Below are positions 52,874 through 64,000 of a DNA stretch of 64,000 nucleotides, piece by piece. The stretch is from Ramlibacter terrae (GTDB lineage: Bacteria > Pseudomonadota > Gammaproteobacteria > Burkholderiales > Burkholderiaceae_C), in contig CP053418.1 of assembly GCA_013127575.1 (NCBI GenBank), positions 1,922,001-1,986,000 on the forward strand. Reading direction: 5' to 3'. Position 1 is the first letter of the stretch; each line of letters begins with the position of its first letter. A model generated the notes under the pieces. That model had not been told where the DNA came from. It saw nothing but the letters and a program-made list of their open reading frames with translations, and did not search any database. Both the position numbers and the translations under genes were made by a program.

Positions 52874-53308
52874 ATGGCAACGCACACCTACCCCACGACC
52901 CAGACCACCGCGCACGACACGATGGCGCTGATCGGCCGCGCGCTGATCGCGCTGCTGTTCATCCCCGGGGGTTGGCCAAGATCGGCGGCTTCGCCGGCAC
53001 GGTGGGCTACATCGCCTCCAAGGGGATCCCGCTGCCGGAGGTGTGCGCGGCGATCGCCATCGGCGCCGAACTCGGCCGGGCATCCTGCTGCTGGTCGGCT
53101 TCCAGACGCGCTGGGCCGCGCTGGGCCGGCGATCTTCGTCGCGGTGATCACGCCGATCTTCCACGGCTACTGGGCGATGCCGGAAGCGCAGCAGATGATG
53201 CAGAAGCAGGCCTTCTTCAAGAACCTCGCCATCGTCGGCGGCCTGCTCGCGTTCTCGGCCTTCGGCGCCGGCCGCTTCAGCATCGACGGCCGCAAGTCGC
53301 TCGCCTGA
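52874..53308 (+). CDS. DoxX family membrane protein
   Basis: About 145 residues, four membrane helices (LIGRALIALLFIPAGL, VCAAIAIGAELGLGILLLVG, ALGLAIFVAVITPIFHG, LAIVGGLLAFSAFGAG). DoxX proteins take part in thiol or quinone redox at the membrane. Breaks near 52968, 53078 and 53123; the last two fit CCTGG (AELGLGILL, ALGLAIFV). It lies 33 nt after the pirin gene and 3 nt before the flavodoxin-like gene. Confidence 0.85.
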   Translation: MATHTYPTTQTTAHDTMALIGRALIALLFIPGGWPRSAASPARWATSPPRGSRCRRCARRSPSAPNSAGHPAAGRLPDALGRAGPAIFVAVITPIFHGYWAMPEAQQMMQKQAFFKNLAIVGGLLAFSAFGAGRFSIDGRKSLA

Positions 53309-53311
53309 CGC

Positions 53312-53864
53312 ATGCCGGACATCGTCGTCGTCTACCACTCCGGCTACGGCCACACGCAGCGCATGGCGCAGGCGGTGGCGCAGGGAGCCGGGGCCCAGCT
53401 GCTGGCCATCGACGCGGAAGGCAACCTCCCGGCCGGCGGCTGGGAGTTGCTGAAGGCCGCGGACGCCATCGTCTTCGGCTCGCCCACGTACATGGGCAGC
53501 CCCAGCTGGCAGTTCAAGAAGTTCGCGGATGCTTCGTCGAAGCAGTGGTTCGCCCGGGAATGGAAGGACAAGATCGCCGCGGGCTTCACCAACAGCGCCG
53601 GCATGGGCGGCGACAAGCAGGGCGTGCTTACCGCGCTCTGGACGCTCGCCATGCAGCATTCGATGGTGTGGGTGAGCCGGGGCCTGATGCCCAGCAACAC
53701 CGGGGCCGCGCAACGCAACGACATCAACTACCCGTGTGTCGTACAGCGGCGCGGTCGCGCAGTCGCCCTCCGATGCGGGCGCCGACGCGATGTCTCCGGG
53801 AGACACGGAAACCGCGCGCCTGTTCGGGGCGCGGGTGGCGGAAGTCACTGCGCGGTTCAAGTAG
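53312..53864 (+). CDS. Flavodoxin-like NAD(P)H-dependent oxidoreductase
   Basis: About 184 residues. Flavodoxin fold: FMN phosphate loop YHSGYGHTQRMAQ, then SPTYMGSPSWQFKKF and FTNSAGMGGDKQG. Related to WrbA-type quinone reductases and NADPH-dependent FMN reductases. One break near 53745. It ends convergent to the second WrbA-like gene with a strong hairpin between. Confidence 0.8.
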
Positions 53865-53868
53865 CCCT

Positions 53869-53896
53869 CGTCATTCCCGCCTCCGCGGGGATGACG
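53869..53896. terminator. Hairpin between convergent flavodoxin-like genes
   Basis: Near-perfect stem CGTCATTCCCGC/GCGGGGATGACG around a short loop (one mismatch). Its TCATTCC...GGATGA arms resemble the dispersed elements at 32556 and 46283, though this one is a single hairpin. Probable two-way terminator. Confidence 0.6.
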
Positions 53897-53899
53897 GCT

Positions 53900-54497
53900 T
53901 CAGCCGAACAGCTTCGTCGCGATCGTCGCCACGTGCTTGCCCCGGAAGGCGGCCATGCCAAGTTCCTGCTCGCTCGGCTGGCGTTCGCCCGCGCCGCCGG
54001 CGATGGTCGAGGCGCCGTACGGGCTGCCGCCCTTGATCTCGTCGAGACCCATCTGGCGGGCTTCGGAATAGGGCAGGCCGACGACGACCATGCCGTGGTG
54101 CAGCAGCGTCGGGTGGAAGGTGAGGATCGTGCTCTCGGCCGCCGTGCTGGGTGGCGCTGGAAGCGAAGACCGAGCCGACCTTGCCGATCAGCGCGCCGGA
54201 TGCCCAGAGGCCGCCGGTCTGGTCGAGGAAGGTGCGCATCTGCCCGGTCATGTTGCCGAAGCGCGTGCCGGTGCCGAAGATGATCGCGTCGTAGTTGACC
54301 AGTTCACCGGGCGTGGCGACGGGCGCGTCCTGCGACTTGCCGCCGGCCGCCTTGAAGGCGTCTTCCGGCATCGTTTCAGGGACCCGCTTGACGTCCACAC
54401 GGGCGCCCGCGACTTCGCGCGCGCCCCGGGCGACGGCGTTGGCCATGGTTTCGACGTGACCGTAGAAGCTGTGGTACAGGACCGGGATCTTTGCCAT
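53900..54497 (-). CDS. wrbA: NAD(P)H:quinone oxidoreductase, WrbA type
   Basis: About 200 residues. FMN-binding [32 protein letters not shown] and [14 protein letters not shown] are diagnostic for WrbA. It reduces quinones by two electrons, avoiding semiquinone radicals. One 2-nt loss at 54145, where CCAGG gives [13 protein letters not shown]. It faces the flavodoxin-like gene at 53312, so the locus holds two paralogous quinone reductases. Confidence 0.9.
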
Positions 54498-54643
54498 TGC
54501 GTGCTCTCTCTTTGGGAAGGGGAAGCCTGCACTCTAGGCGGGGGCCGCGCTGGCGCCGCCCGCACGCTTTGACGACACCGTTCAATCCATTTCAATGCGA
54601 ATCGTGCTGGAGGTGGAACACTAGGGCATCGGAGGATCAACCC

Positions 54644-55454
54644 ATGACCAGCACGCGCTTTCCCGTCTTCTTTCTGTCCCACGGCGGCGGGCCGTGGCCC
54701 GGGTGGACGGCATGAAGGAGGCTTTCGCGAAGACCGCGCGCGCGAGTTCGCGCAGCTGCCTGCGCGGCTGCCGGCGAAGCCCAAGGCCGTCGTTGTGATC
54801 ACGGGCCACTGGGAGGCTCCGCGCTTCTCCGTCTCGACTTCGGAACGGCCGCCGATGGACTACGACTACAGCGGTTTTCCGGCGCACACCTACCAGCTCC
54901 AGTACCCGGCGCCGGGCTCGCCGGCCGTGGCGCGCCGCGTGCAGGACCTGCTGGGGGCGGCCGGCATCGCCAGCGACGGCGACCCGGCACGCGGCTTCGA
55001 TCACGGCACCTTCGTGCCGCTCAGCCTGATGTACCCCGATGCCGACGTTCCGGTGGTGCTGCTGTCCCTCAAGAGCGACTACGACGCGGCCGAACACATC
55101 CGCGTGGGCGAGGCGATCGCGCCGCTGCGCGACGAAGGGGTGCTCATCATCGGCAGCGGCCTCACGTACCACAACATGTCCGGCTTCGGCCGCCCGAATG
55201 CGACGCCGGTGGCCGCGGCGTTCGAAGGCTACCTCGAACAAGCCGTCAGCCAGCCGGACCCGGCGCAGCGGACGCGCATGCTCTTGGACTGGGAGTCGGG
55301 CCCCGCGGCGCGGTTGGCGCACCCGCGCGAAGATCACCTGCTGCCCCTGATGGTGGTGGCCGGCGCGGCCGGCGCCGACCGCGGCGAACGGCTGTTCGTG
55401 GACCACGTGATGCAGGTGACGATGGCGTCCTACCGGTTTCCCGCGGGCGCGTAG
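54644..55454 (+). CDS. LigB-type extradiol ring-cleavage dioxygenase (DODA/YgiD-like)
   Basis: About 271 residues. Class III extradiol dioxygenase subunit B fold; relatives cleave catechols such as DOPA. FFLSHGGGPWPWVDG provides the first metal His, ITGHWEAP the second, and FDHGTFVPL and GLTYHNM further His residues. Breaks at 54705 (CCTGG gives PWPWVDGM) and 54745. A GGAGG site lies before ATG 54644. It fits a phenol/quinone-handling role with its neighbours. Confidence 0.85.
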
Positions 55455-55482
55455 GGGCGCCGCGTTCCTCCACAATGCATCC

Positions 55483-56380
<898 letters not shown>

Positions 56381-56384
<4 letters not shown>

Positions 56385-59300
56385 GGCGCGCGCGGCGCCG
56401 GCCCGGCCGCCAGGCTGACCAGGGCCCAGCGGAACCACGGCGCCTGCAGGTGGTCTTCCGACAGGTGCCTGCGCTGCTCCTGCAGGGTCCTGGCGCCTGC
56501 ATCGGCTTCACCCATCGCCACGTGCGCGGCGACGGCCGCCAGCGTGGCGTAGGCACGCGCCGTCTGCGAGAGGGAAGGGTCCTCGGCCAGCACCTTCGCC
56601 GCCAGCGTACGCACCTGCGCGGCATCGCGTGCGCCGGTCGCCGCGAACAGCTCCAGCCACGTGCGCTGCACCGGGCTGAACGCCTTCCGGCAGGGCCCGT
56701 CGGCCACCGAGCGCCAGAAGTCGCGCGCCGCATCCTTGCCCAGTGCCGCGTTCACGTCCGATGCCACGTTGACCATCGCGCTCCACGGAATGCCGGTGTC
56801 GCGCGGCAGCGTGCAGCCCGTGATCCAGCTGCGCACCAGCTCGTAGTCGAGGACGTAGGCGCCGAGGTACTCCATGTCGGCGGGGCCCGGGGTTTCGCCG
56901 CGCAGCAGGCGGTGTCCGTGCCAGCCGCTGGCGAGCTTGCGGACGTGCAGTGGCATGTGCGGCGAGGCCTGCTTCACCAGTCCCGCGTAGGCCGGCGGCC
57001 CGGCGGTGAAGTCGAGGACCGGGACCGGCGCTTCGCGCAGGGCGAACAGTTCGCCGGCGCGCCGCCCCCGGAACCGGTCCTTCGCCGCGCGCTGGTCGAC
57101 GACGGGGAAGAAGTCGGAGTTCGGGGCGGTGCGGTACGACTCCGCCAGCATGCGGATCGCACCGGACGGCCCGGTTTCGTGCGCGGCCAGCATCGCGGTG
57201 TCGGCGATGCCCAGCGACTGCAGGTGCTGGCGCATCCGCGGCATGCCGTCGAGCGCGCCCGGCAGCAGCATCGGCGGCTTGCCGTCGTTGCGCGCGACCA
57301 GCGCGATGTCCACGGCGTTGGTCGCGTAGGCCTTGAATTCCGGGAACACCGTGGCGTAGGCGCGGATGATGGAGCCGGCCAGCTCGGGCCCCGCTTCGTA
57401 CAGGTGCAGCCACTGCACGAAGTGGCCGTCCGGCTGCAGGTGCGCCGACACGTGCCGGTAGAACTCCACGGTGAACAGCCCGGCGACCCCGCTCACCCAC
57501 GGATTCGACGGCTCGGACACCACGAGGTCGTAGCGGGCGCCGCTCTTGGAGAAATGCGCGCGCGCGTCGTCGATGACGATGCGGCTGCGCGGGTCTTCGT
57601 ACACCGGCGACACCCGCGGCCGGAACAGCTGCGCCGCCTCGACCATCATGGGTTCGATCTCGATCGTCTCCACGCTCTGCAGCGTGGGCGAGGCGAGCAG
57701 CACGGCGCTGGTGGTTCCGGTGCCGAGCCCGATCACGGCCGCTCGCCGGCCTGCGGATGGTGCGCCGGGCCCGGGGCGCCCAGCAGCACCATCGTGTGGT
57801 CGTCCGGTCCCACCATCTTCGCGTAAGGGTGGGTGGAGCCGTCCGACTTGCCGTTGGTGAGCAGGCTGCGGCCGCCGTTGGAATCCAGCACGGTCACCGT
57901 CGCCGTCTTGCCGTCGCGGTGAAACACCACCTCGCCGGCGCGGATGCGCGCCACGCCGTGCCGGAACACGCCCGAAGCGAGGCGGTCTGCCTCCAGCGGC
58001 GCGACGACGGTCAGGCTCACGAGCAGGGCCAACGCGGCCACGGAAATGGCGGCGAGCTGCCGCCGTGGCGTGGCCCATGCGCGCGAAGGCGTCGCAGCCG
58101 CGCCGCGCTGCGCCAGGACACCGCGCCAGAGCGCGATGCCCAGCACCACGTCGACGGCCGCGCCGGCCGCCAGCGCCCACTTCAGTCCCAGCAGCGGGAT
58201 CAGCACATGCACCGCCACCAGCACGCCGGCGATCGCGCGCCGAAGGTGTTGACGCCGTACACTGGCCGACCTGCCGCTCGCCGAAGCCGCGCCGCAGCAG
58301 CAGCGAGGTGATCAGGGGCAGCGTCATGCCGGCGCAGACGGTCGCGGGCAGCATCACGGCCGCGGCCATGGTGCCGCTGGTGAGGTTGAACAGCAGGTAG
58401 CCGGCCTCGTTGCGCACCAGCGCCTGCAGAGCGAAGGCCATCGCGTCGTACAGGCTGGCGTACAGCGGCAGCGTGGCGACCGCGAGCAGGCCCATGGCGA
58501 CCGGATGCGCGCCAGCAGCAGCATGGCGTCGCGGCTGGTGTCGATGCGGTTGCGGATCCACCAGGCGCCGATCGCCAGCCCGAGGATGAAAGGCGCCAGC
58601 ATCAGCTCGAAAGCGTGCGTCGCCGCGCCGAGCACCAGCGACAGCATGCGGATCCACACCACTTCGTAGATGAACGACGAAAGGCCGGTGAGGGCCGCCA
58701 CCGCCAGCAGCAGGCGCAGCTCGCCGGGCGCGACCGCCGGTTGCGGTCGCGAGGGCAAGGCCTGCGGCGCCGTCGTGTCGCGGCCGCTGGCCCGCACCGT
58801 CAGCCAGGCGGCGAGCGCGACCGCCACATTGCAGCAACCCGCCAGCAGGATGGTGCCGGGCAGGCCGAGCGCGGGGATCAGCAGGAAGCCCGAGGCCAGC
58901 ACGCCGAACGCGGCGCCGGTGCTGTTCAGGAAGTACAGCAGGCTGAGCCCGCGGCCGGGCGCGACGCCGAGGCGGATGACGCCGGCGCTCATGAGCGGGA
59001 AGGTGGTGCCGAGCAGGATCGAGGGCGGCAGGATCAGCGCCGCCGCCACCAGCCAGCCGGCGCTGCACGCGCCGCCGCCGTCGCCGCAGAACGCGGGCAG
59101 GAAGTAGCTGGTGGACCGGGCGGAGACCGACTCGAACACGCCCCGGAACGCGAAGGCCATCACGGCCACCAGCGCCTCGATGGCGGCGTACCAGAGCACC
59201 GGCTGCCGGATGCGCTCGGAGAAGCGTCCGGCGATGGACGCGCCGGCCGCGAGGCCGCCGACGAACACCACCAGCACCACCGCCTGCGCATAGGCGGCGT

Positions 59301-59448
59301 GGCCGAGGAGCAGCTTGAGGTAGTGCGACCAGATCGATTCGTAGATCAGGCCGCAGAAGCCCGAGACGAGGAAGATCGCGTAGAGGACGGCGATCTGCCG
59401 GCCGTGGGCGGCCACCGGGCCGGCTTGGGGTTGGTCCATGCGGACCAT
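56381..59448 (-). CDS. Large membrane-fused spermidine-synthase-like protein
   Basis: About 1020 residues. The N-terminal ~480 residues form 10-14 membrane helices (IAVLYAIFLVSGFCGLIYESIW start, the hallmark of fused synthases). A Rossmann domain with VIGLGTGTTSAVLLAS and VETIEIEPMMVEAA, and DLVVSEPSNPWVSGVAGLFT follow. A further ~350-residue C-terminal extension ends in alpha-helical repeats (ARAYATLAAVAAHVAMGEADA). The polyamine product is not certain; many fused members have unknown substrates. Breaks at 58502 and 58248 are CCWGG; another near 57742. Start could also be the ATG at 59439. Confidence 0.8.
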
Positions 59449-59456
59449 TCTAGTTT

Positions 59457-60206
59457 TCAGCTCAGCCGTGGAACAGGGGCGGGCAGCAGGTCGGCGTGCA
59501 ATGCCTCACGCTCGTCGAAGACAAAACAGCTCCCGTGGAAGTGGGCGCCGCCGGTTTCCTCGAAGTACTTCAGGATGCCGCCTTCCAGTTGCCACACGGC
59601 GTCCGGCCCGCCTCGCGCATCACCAGCGCCGCCTTCTCGCAGCGGATGCCGCCCGTGCAGAAGCTCACCACCGTCTTGCCTTGCAGCTCGGACAGGTGTT
59701 CCTGCAGGGCTTCGGGAAAGTCGCTGAACTTGCCGAGGCGCGCCAGTCGATCGCGCCTTCGAAGGTGCCGTAATCCACCTCGAAGGCGTTGCGCGTGTCG
59801 AGCGTCACCACCGGCCGGCCGGCGTCGTCGTGCCCCCTGGTCCAGCCAGCGCCTGAGCGTCGGCGCGTCCAGCGCGGGCGCGCGGCCCTGCCGCGGCTGG
59901 ATCGCCGGATGGTTCATGCGGATGATCTCCGCCTTGACCTTCACGCGCAGCCGGCGGAAGGGCGTGGCGGCGGACCAGCTTTCCCGGCCTGCAGCGGCGC
60001 GAAGCGTTCGTCGCCGCGCAGTCCGGCGAGGAAGGTGCGCACGTTCGCCTCGGCGCCGGCCACGACCGGTTGATGCCTTCCTCGGCCAGCAGGATCGTTC
60101 CGAGCAGCCCCAGCGCCTGCGCGCGCTCGTGCAGCCGATCGCGCAGCGCGTGCGCATCGGGCAGCGCGACGAAAAGGTAGGCGGAAACGTTCAGGACATT
60201 GTTCAC
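59457..60206 (-). CDS. trhO: tRNA uridine(34) hydroxylase (rhodanese fold)
   Basis: About 249 residues. YceA/TrhO family, which makes 5-hydroxyuridine at tRNA position 34. N-terminal ferredoxin-like domain ([13 protein letters not shown]), then a rhodanese domain with [18 protein letters not shown] and active Cys in [12 protein letters not shown], ending [20 protein letters not shown]. Breaks at 60075, 59984, 59829 and 59609 all fit CCWGG (for example LEEGINLVVAG at 60075). Divergent from dnaE with 52 nt between. Confidence 0.85.
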
Positions 60207-60258
60207 GGACCCGCGATTCTAGGAAAGTCAAGGGCCGCGCGTTTTCTACAATGCAGCC

Positions 60259-63200
60259 ATGTTCGTCCACCTGCGCCTGCACACCGAGTTCTCCGTCGTC
60301 GACGGCACCAACCGCATCGACGAGATCGTGAAGGCCGCGGCCGCCGACGCGCAGCCCGCGCTGGGCATCAGCGACCTGAACAACCTGTACGGCGGCATCA
60401 AGTTCTACAAGGAGGCCCGCGGCAAGGGCCTCAAGCCCATCGTGGGTTGCGAGGTGATGCTGCAGGGCGTCGGCCCCGATCCGGTGGCGATCTCGCGCGT
60501 GGTGCTGCTGGTGCAGAACCACGCCGGCTACCTCAACCTGTGCGAACTGCTGGCCCGCGCGTGGACGCGCAACGTGGTGCGCGCGCAGGCGGTCTGCAAG
60601 CTGGAGTGGCTGCAGGAGCTGAACGAAGGCCTGCTGATGCTCGCTGGCGCGCAGGCCGGCCCGGTGGGCCAGGCCTTGCTGCAAGGGGATGAAAGCCGCG
60701 CCGCCGAGATCGCGCTGCAGCTCGCCGGCATCTTCCCGCACCGCTTCTACATCGAGCTGCAGCGCGCGGGGCGCAACGACGACGAGGCGCATGTCGCCGC
60801 CGCCGTGCAACTGGCCGCGCGCCTGAGCCTGCCGGTGGTGGCGACGCACCCGGTGCAGTTCACCAAGGAAGACGACTACGAGGCGCACGAGGCGCGCGTC
60901 TGCATCTCCGACGGCGAGATCTGGGCAACCCGCGGCGGGTGCGGCGCTTCACACGCGAGCAGTACTTCAAGACGGCGGCGCAGATGGAGGCGCTGTTCGA
61001 CGACCTGCCCTCGGCCATCGCGAACACGGCGGAGATCGCGCGCCGCTGCAACCTGGTGCTGCAACTGGGCAAGCCGCGTCTGCCGAACTTTCCCACGCCC
61101 AACGGCATGCCGATCGAAGAGTACTTCCGCTTCGCATCGCACGAGGGCCTGGACGAGCGGCTGCTGCAGCTCTACCCCAAGGAAGCCGAGCGCGAGGCGA
61201 ACCGCCAGCGCTACGTCGACCGGCTCGAGTTCGAGATCGGCACCATCCTGAAGATGGGGTTCCCCGGCTACTTCCTGATCGTGGGCGACTTCATCAACTG
61301 GGCCAAGCAGAACGACTGCCCGGTGGGGCCGGGCCGGGGCTCCGGCGCGGGCTCGCTGGTGGCGTATGCGCTGAAGATCACCGACCTCGACCCGCTGCAG
61401 TACAACCTGCTGTTCGAGCGCTTCCTGAACCCGGAACGCGTGTCGATGCCCGACTTCGACATCGACTTCTGCCGGGGCAACCGCGACCGCGTGATCGAGT
61501 ACGTGAAGGACAAGTACGGCCGCGATGCCGTCAGCCAGATCGCGACCTTCGGCACAATGGCGGCGCGCGCGGCGGTGCGCGACGTCGGCCGCGTGCTGGA
61601 CATGAGCTACACGTTCTGCGACGGCATCAGCAAGCTGATCCCGAACAAGCCGGGCACGCACATCACGATCGCCGATGCGCTGAAGCAGGAGCCGATCTGG
61701 CGGAGCGCTACCAGCGCGAGGACGAGGTCAAGACGCTGCTCGACCTGGCGCAGAAGCTCGAGGGCTTGACCCGCAACGTCGGCATGCACGCCGGCGGCGT
61801 GCTGATCGCGCCGGGCAAGCTGACCGACTTCACGCCGCTGTACCAGCAGCCGGGCAGCGAGTCGGCCGTGAGCCAGTACGACAAGGACGACGTGGAGGCC
61901 GCGGGCCTGGTCAAGTTCGACTTCCCGGGCTTGGCCACGTTGACGATCCCGGAGCTGGCCCGCAAGTTCATCGTCGGCCGCCACAAGGGCCGGGGAGAAC
62001 TTCACCTTCGAGGCCATCCCGCTCGACGACGCCGCCACCTACAAGCTCTTCTCCGACGGCAAGACCGAGGCGGTGTTCCAGTTCGAATCGCGCGGCATGC
62101 AGGGCATGTTGCGCGACGCCCGCCCGACGCGGCTGGAAGACCTGATCGCGCTGAACGCGCTGTACCGCCCGGGCCCGATGGACCTGATCCCCAGCTTCGT
62201 CGCCCGCAAGCACGGGCGCGAGGACGTCGAGTATCCGCATCCCGCGGTGGCGCAGATGCTCGGCGAGACCTACGGGATCATGGTCTACCAGAGCAGGTGA
62301 TGCAGACCGCGCAGATCCGGGCGGCTACTCGCTCGGCGGCGCCGACCTGCTGCGCCGCGCGATGGGCAAGAAGAAGGCCGAGGAGATGGCCGAGCACCGG
62401 GAGCGCTTCCGCGCCGGCGCCGACAAGACCCACGGCATCCCGCAGGCCAAGGCCGACGAGATCTTCGACCTGATGGAGAAGTTCGCGGGCTACGGCTTCA
62501 ACAAGTCGCACGCCGCCGCGTACTCGCTGCTGGCGTACCACACGGGGTGGCTCAAGGTCCACTACACGGCGGAGTTCTTCTGCGCCAACATGACCGTGGA
62601 AATGGACAACACCGACAAGCTCAAGGTGTTGTTCGAGGACGCGCAGAAGAACTTCGGCATCACCTTCGAGCCCCCGGACATCAACCGCGGCACCTACCGC
62701 TTCGAGCCGATCTCGGACAAGGCCGTGCGCTACGGGCTCGGCGCCGTCAAGGGCACGGGCCAGCTGGCGGTGGAGGCGATCGTCGCCGGCCGCGCCGACG
62801 GCCCGTTCACGAGCCTGTACGACTTCTGCTGCCGCGTCGACCGCACCCGCATCAACAAGCGCACGGTCGAAGCGCTGATCAAGGCCGGCGCCTTCGACAA
62901 CCTGCACCGCAACCGCGCGGAGCTGGTGGCTTCCATCGACCGCGCCTTCGACTTCGCCAACGCCTGCGAGGCCAACGCCAACCGGGGCGGCCTGTTCGAC
63001 ATGGGCGACGACTCGCACGGCGCCAGCACGCAGGAGCCCGACCTCGGTCGAGGCCACGCCCGGGGGTGAAGGAGCGGCTGACGCACGAGAAGACGGCCAT
63101 CGGCTTCTATCTCTCGGGCCACCTGTTCGACGAGGTGGAGCGCGAGGTGCGCCGCTTCTGCAAGCGCCGCATCGACGAACTGGTCGACAGCCGCGAGCCG

Positions 63201-63717
63201 ATGCTGCTGGCCGGCATCGTCACCGACCTGCGCTTCATCAACGGCCAGCGCGGCAAGCTCGCGCTGTTCAAGCTCGACGACAAGACCGACGTGATCGAGG
63301 CGGCGGCCGACGAGTCGGTGTTCGGCCCGCACCGCGGCTGGTTCAAGGACGACGAGCTGGTGGTCATGATGGCCAAGCTGCAGCCGGACCGTTTCTCGGG
63401 CGGCTTCCGCCTGAACGTGCAGCAGCTCTGGGACCTGGCGACGGCGCGCTGCCGCTTCGGCAAGTACCGGAGGTCGCCGTCAACGGAACGGCGCCGGACA
63501 TCCCGCGGCTGCTGCGCGAGTTCCCGCCCAAGAAAGAGATGTCGGAGCAGGGCGAACTGGTGCGCGGTCTGGGCGTGCGGCTGCTGGTGGAGCGCGACGC
63601 GGCGCGGGTCGCGCTGCAGCTGGGCGAGCAGGCCCGGTTCTTCCCGAGCGATGCGGCGCTGGCCAGCTGGCTGGCGCAAGCGCACGGGGGAAGGCGCAGA
63701 TCGTTTACGAGGGGTGA
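60259..63717 (+). CDS. dnaE: DNA polymerase III alpha subunit
   Basis: About 1153 residues. Replicative polymerase. PHP domain from the start ([14 protein letters not shown]), the catalytic palm with [16 protein letters not shown] and [16 protein letters not shown] (two catalytic Asp), finger segment [18 protein letters not shown], and a C-terminal OB domain ([20 protein letters not shown]). Breaks at 60926, 62294, 62311 and 63470 repair as CCWGG; others at 61695, 61994, 63047 and 63065. It ends directly against the convergent rhodanese gene. Confidence 0.95.
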
Positions 63718-64000
63718 CTACTGCACCGCGGCCGCGTCGAACTTCATCCCCGACGTGCGCCACTCCGGGAAGCCGCCGCGGAACCAGTTGACGTTCTTGT
63801 AGCCGGCCTTGAGCGCGGCCTGGCTCGCCTTGAAGCTCTTCCAGCACTCGGGGCCGTTGCACGCGAAGATCAGTTCCGCGTTGCGGTCGCTCCCCAGCTG
63901 CGCCACGTCGAACTTGTCGAGCGCCGCGTCGAAGTCGGCTTCCTTCGGGCTCTTCTCGTGGTACGGCACCAGCTTGGCGCCGGGCACGTGGCCCGCCTTG
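63718..64000 (-). CDS. Rhodanese-like domain protein, partial (5' end off window)
   Basis: The visible C-terminal ~94 residues of a rhodanese fold. GHVPGAKLVPYH is the strand after the first helix, FACNGPECWKSFKAS carries the active-site Cys loop, and WFRGGFPEWRTSG is the closing strand. Sulfurtransferase or thiol-redox role; a CNGPxC loop is found in secreted rhodaneses, but the signal region is outside the window. The stop (TAG) abuts the dnaE stop. Confidence 0.8.
   Translation of the reverse strand, partial: KAGHVPGAKLVPYHEKSPKEADFDAALDKFDVAQLGSDRNAELIFACNGPECWKSFKASQAALKAGYKNVNWFRGGFPEWRTSGMKFDAAAVQ

Overview
This window is high-GC, gene-dense bacterial DNA and looks like a betaproteobacterium of the order Burkholderiales, probably Comamonadaceae (Variovorax/Ramlibacter-like). 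That placement is my inference from gene content: a Bug/TctC binding protein, a TRAP transporter, an aryl-polyene-type lipid cluster and the general protein character. I see no insertion sequence, prophage, CRISPR array or replication origin. The assembly carries a very large number of single-base indels. Most genes have to be read across one or more frame changes, so the coordinates below give the whole gene span and not one open frame. When the intact protein is rebuilt by eye, most breaks fall on a CCAGG or CCTGG site. I therefore treat broken housekeeping genes (alaS, dnaE, pncB, trmB) as sequencing artefacts, not pseudogenes.

Layout. 1-8.1 kb: secreted PhoD-type phosphatase (cut by the left edge), a TPR-methyltransferase resembling PRMT7/9, enoyl-CoA hydratase, CoA-transferase, M48 protease, class II aldolase with a TctC-type binding protein, and a glycine-zipper protein. 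8.2-12.9 kb: signalling block with a PAS remnant, a GAF protein, a hybrid histidine kinase and a chemoreceptor with almost no periplasmic domain. 13.0-29.5 kb: an aryl-polyene/dialkylresorcinol-type cluster. It holds an ACP, an acyl-activating ligase, two hotdog dehydratases, a ketosynthase plus chain-length-factor-like partner, a ketoreductase, two acyltransferases, LolA, an MMPL exporter, a methyltransferase, a hydrolase, a polysaccharide deacetylase and a glycosyltransferase. A flavin-dependent halogenase-like protein stands at each end.

29.6-48.4 kb: tRNA-Gly(CCC), small stress-type proteins, aldo/keto reductase, E1 alpha/beta of a 2-oxoacid or acetoin dehydrogenase next to a complete TRAP transporter, a 2OG-Fe(II) oxygenase, a Na+/H+ antiporter, pncB, an aldehyde dehydrogenase, alaS, a TlpA-like thioredoxin and acetoacetyl-CoA synthetase. 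48.4-56.4 kb: transglutaminase-like protein, trmB-gluQ, then a redox/electrophile block (LysR, pirin, DoxX, two flavodoxin-like quinone reductases, LigB-type dioxygenase, second pirin). 56.4-64 kb: membrane-fused spermidine-synthase-like protein, trhO, dnaE and a rhodanese cut by the right edge.

The genes of the polyene-type cluster would work together as follows (inference from family knowledge). The ligase loads a starter onto the ACP. KS/CLF, KR and the dehydratases extend it to a conjugated polyene. The methyltransferase and halogenases decorate it. Acyltransferases, glycosyltransferase and deacetylase attach or shape a lipid or sugar headgroup. LolA and MMPL move the product to the outer membrane.
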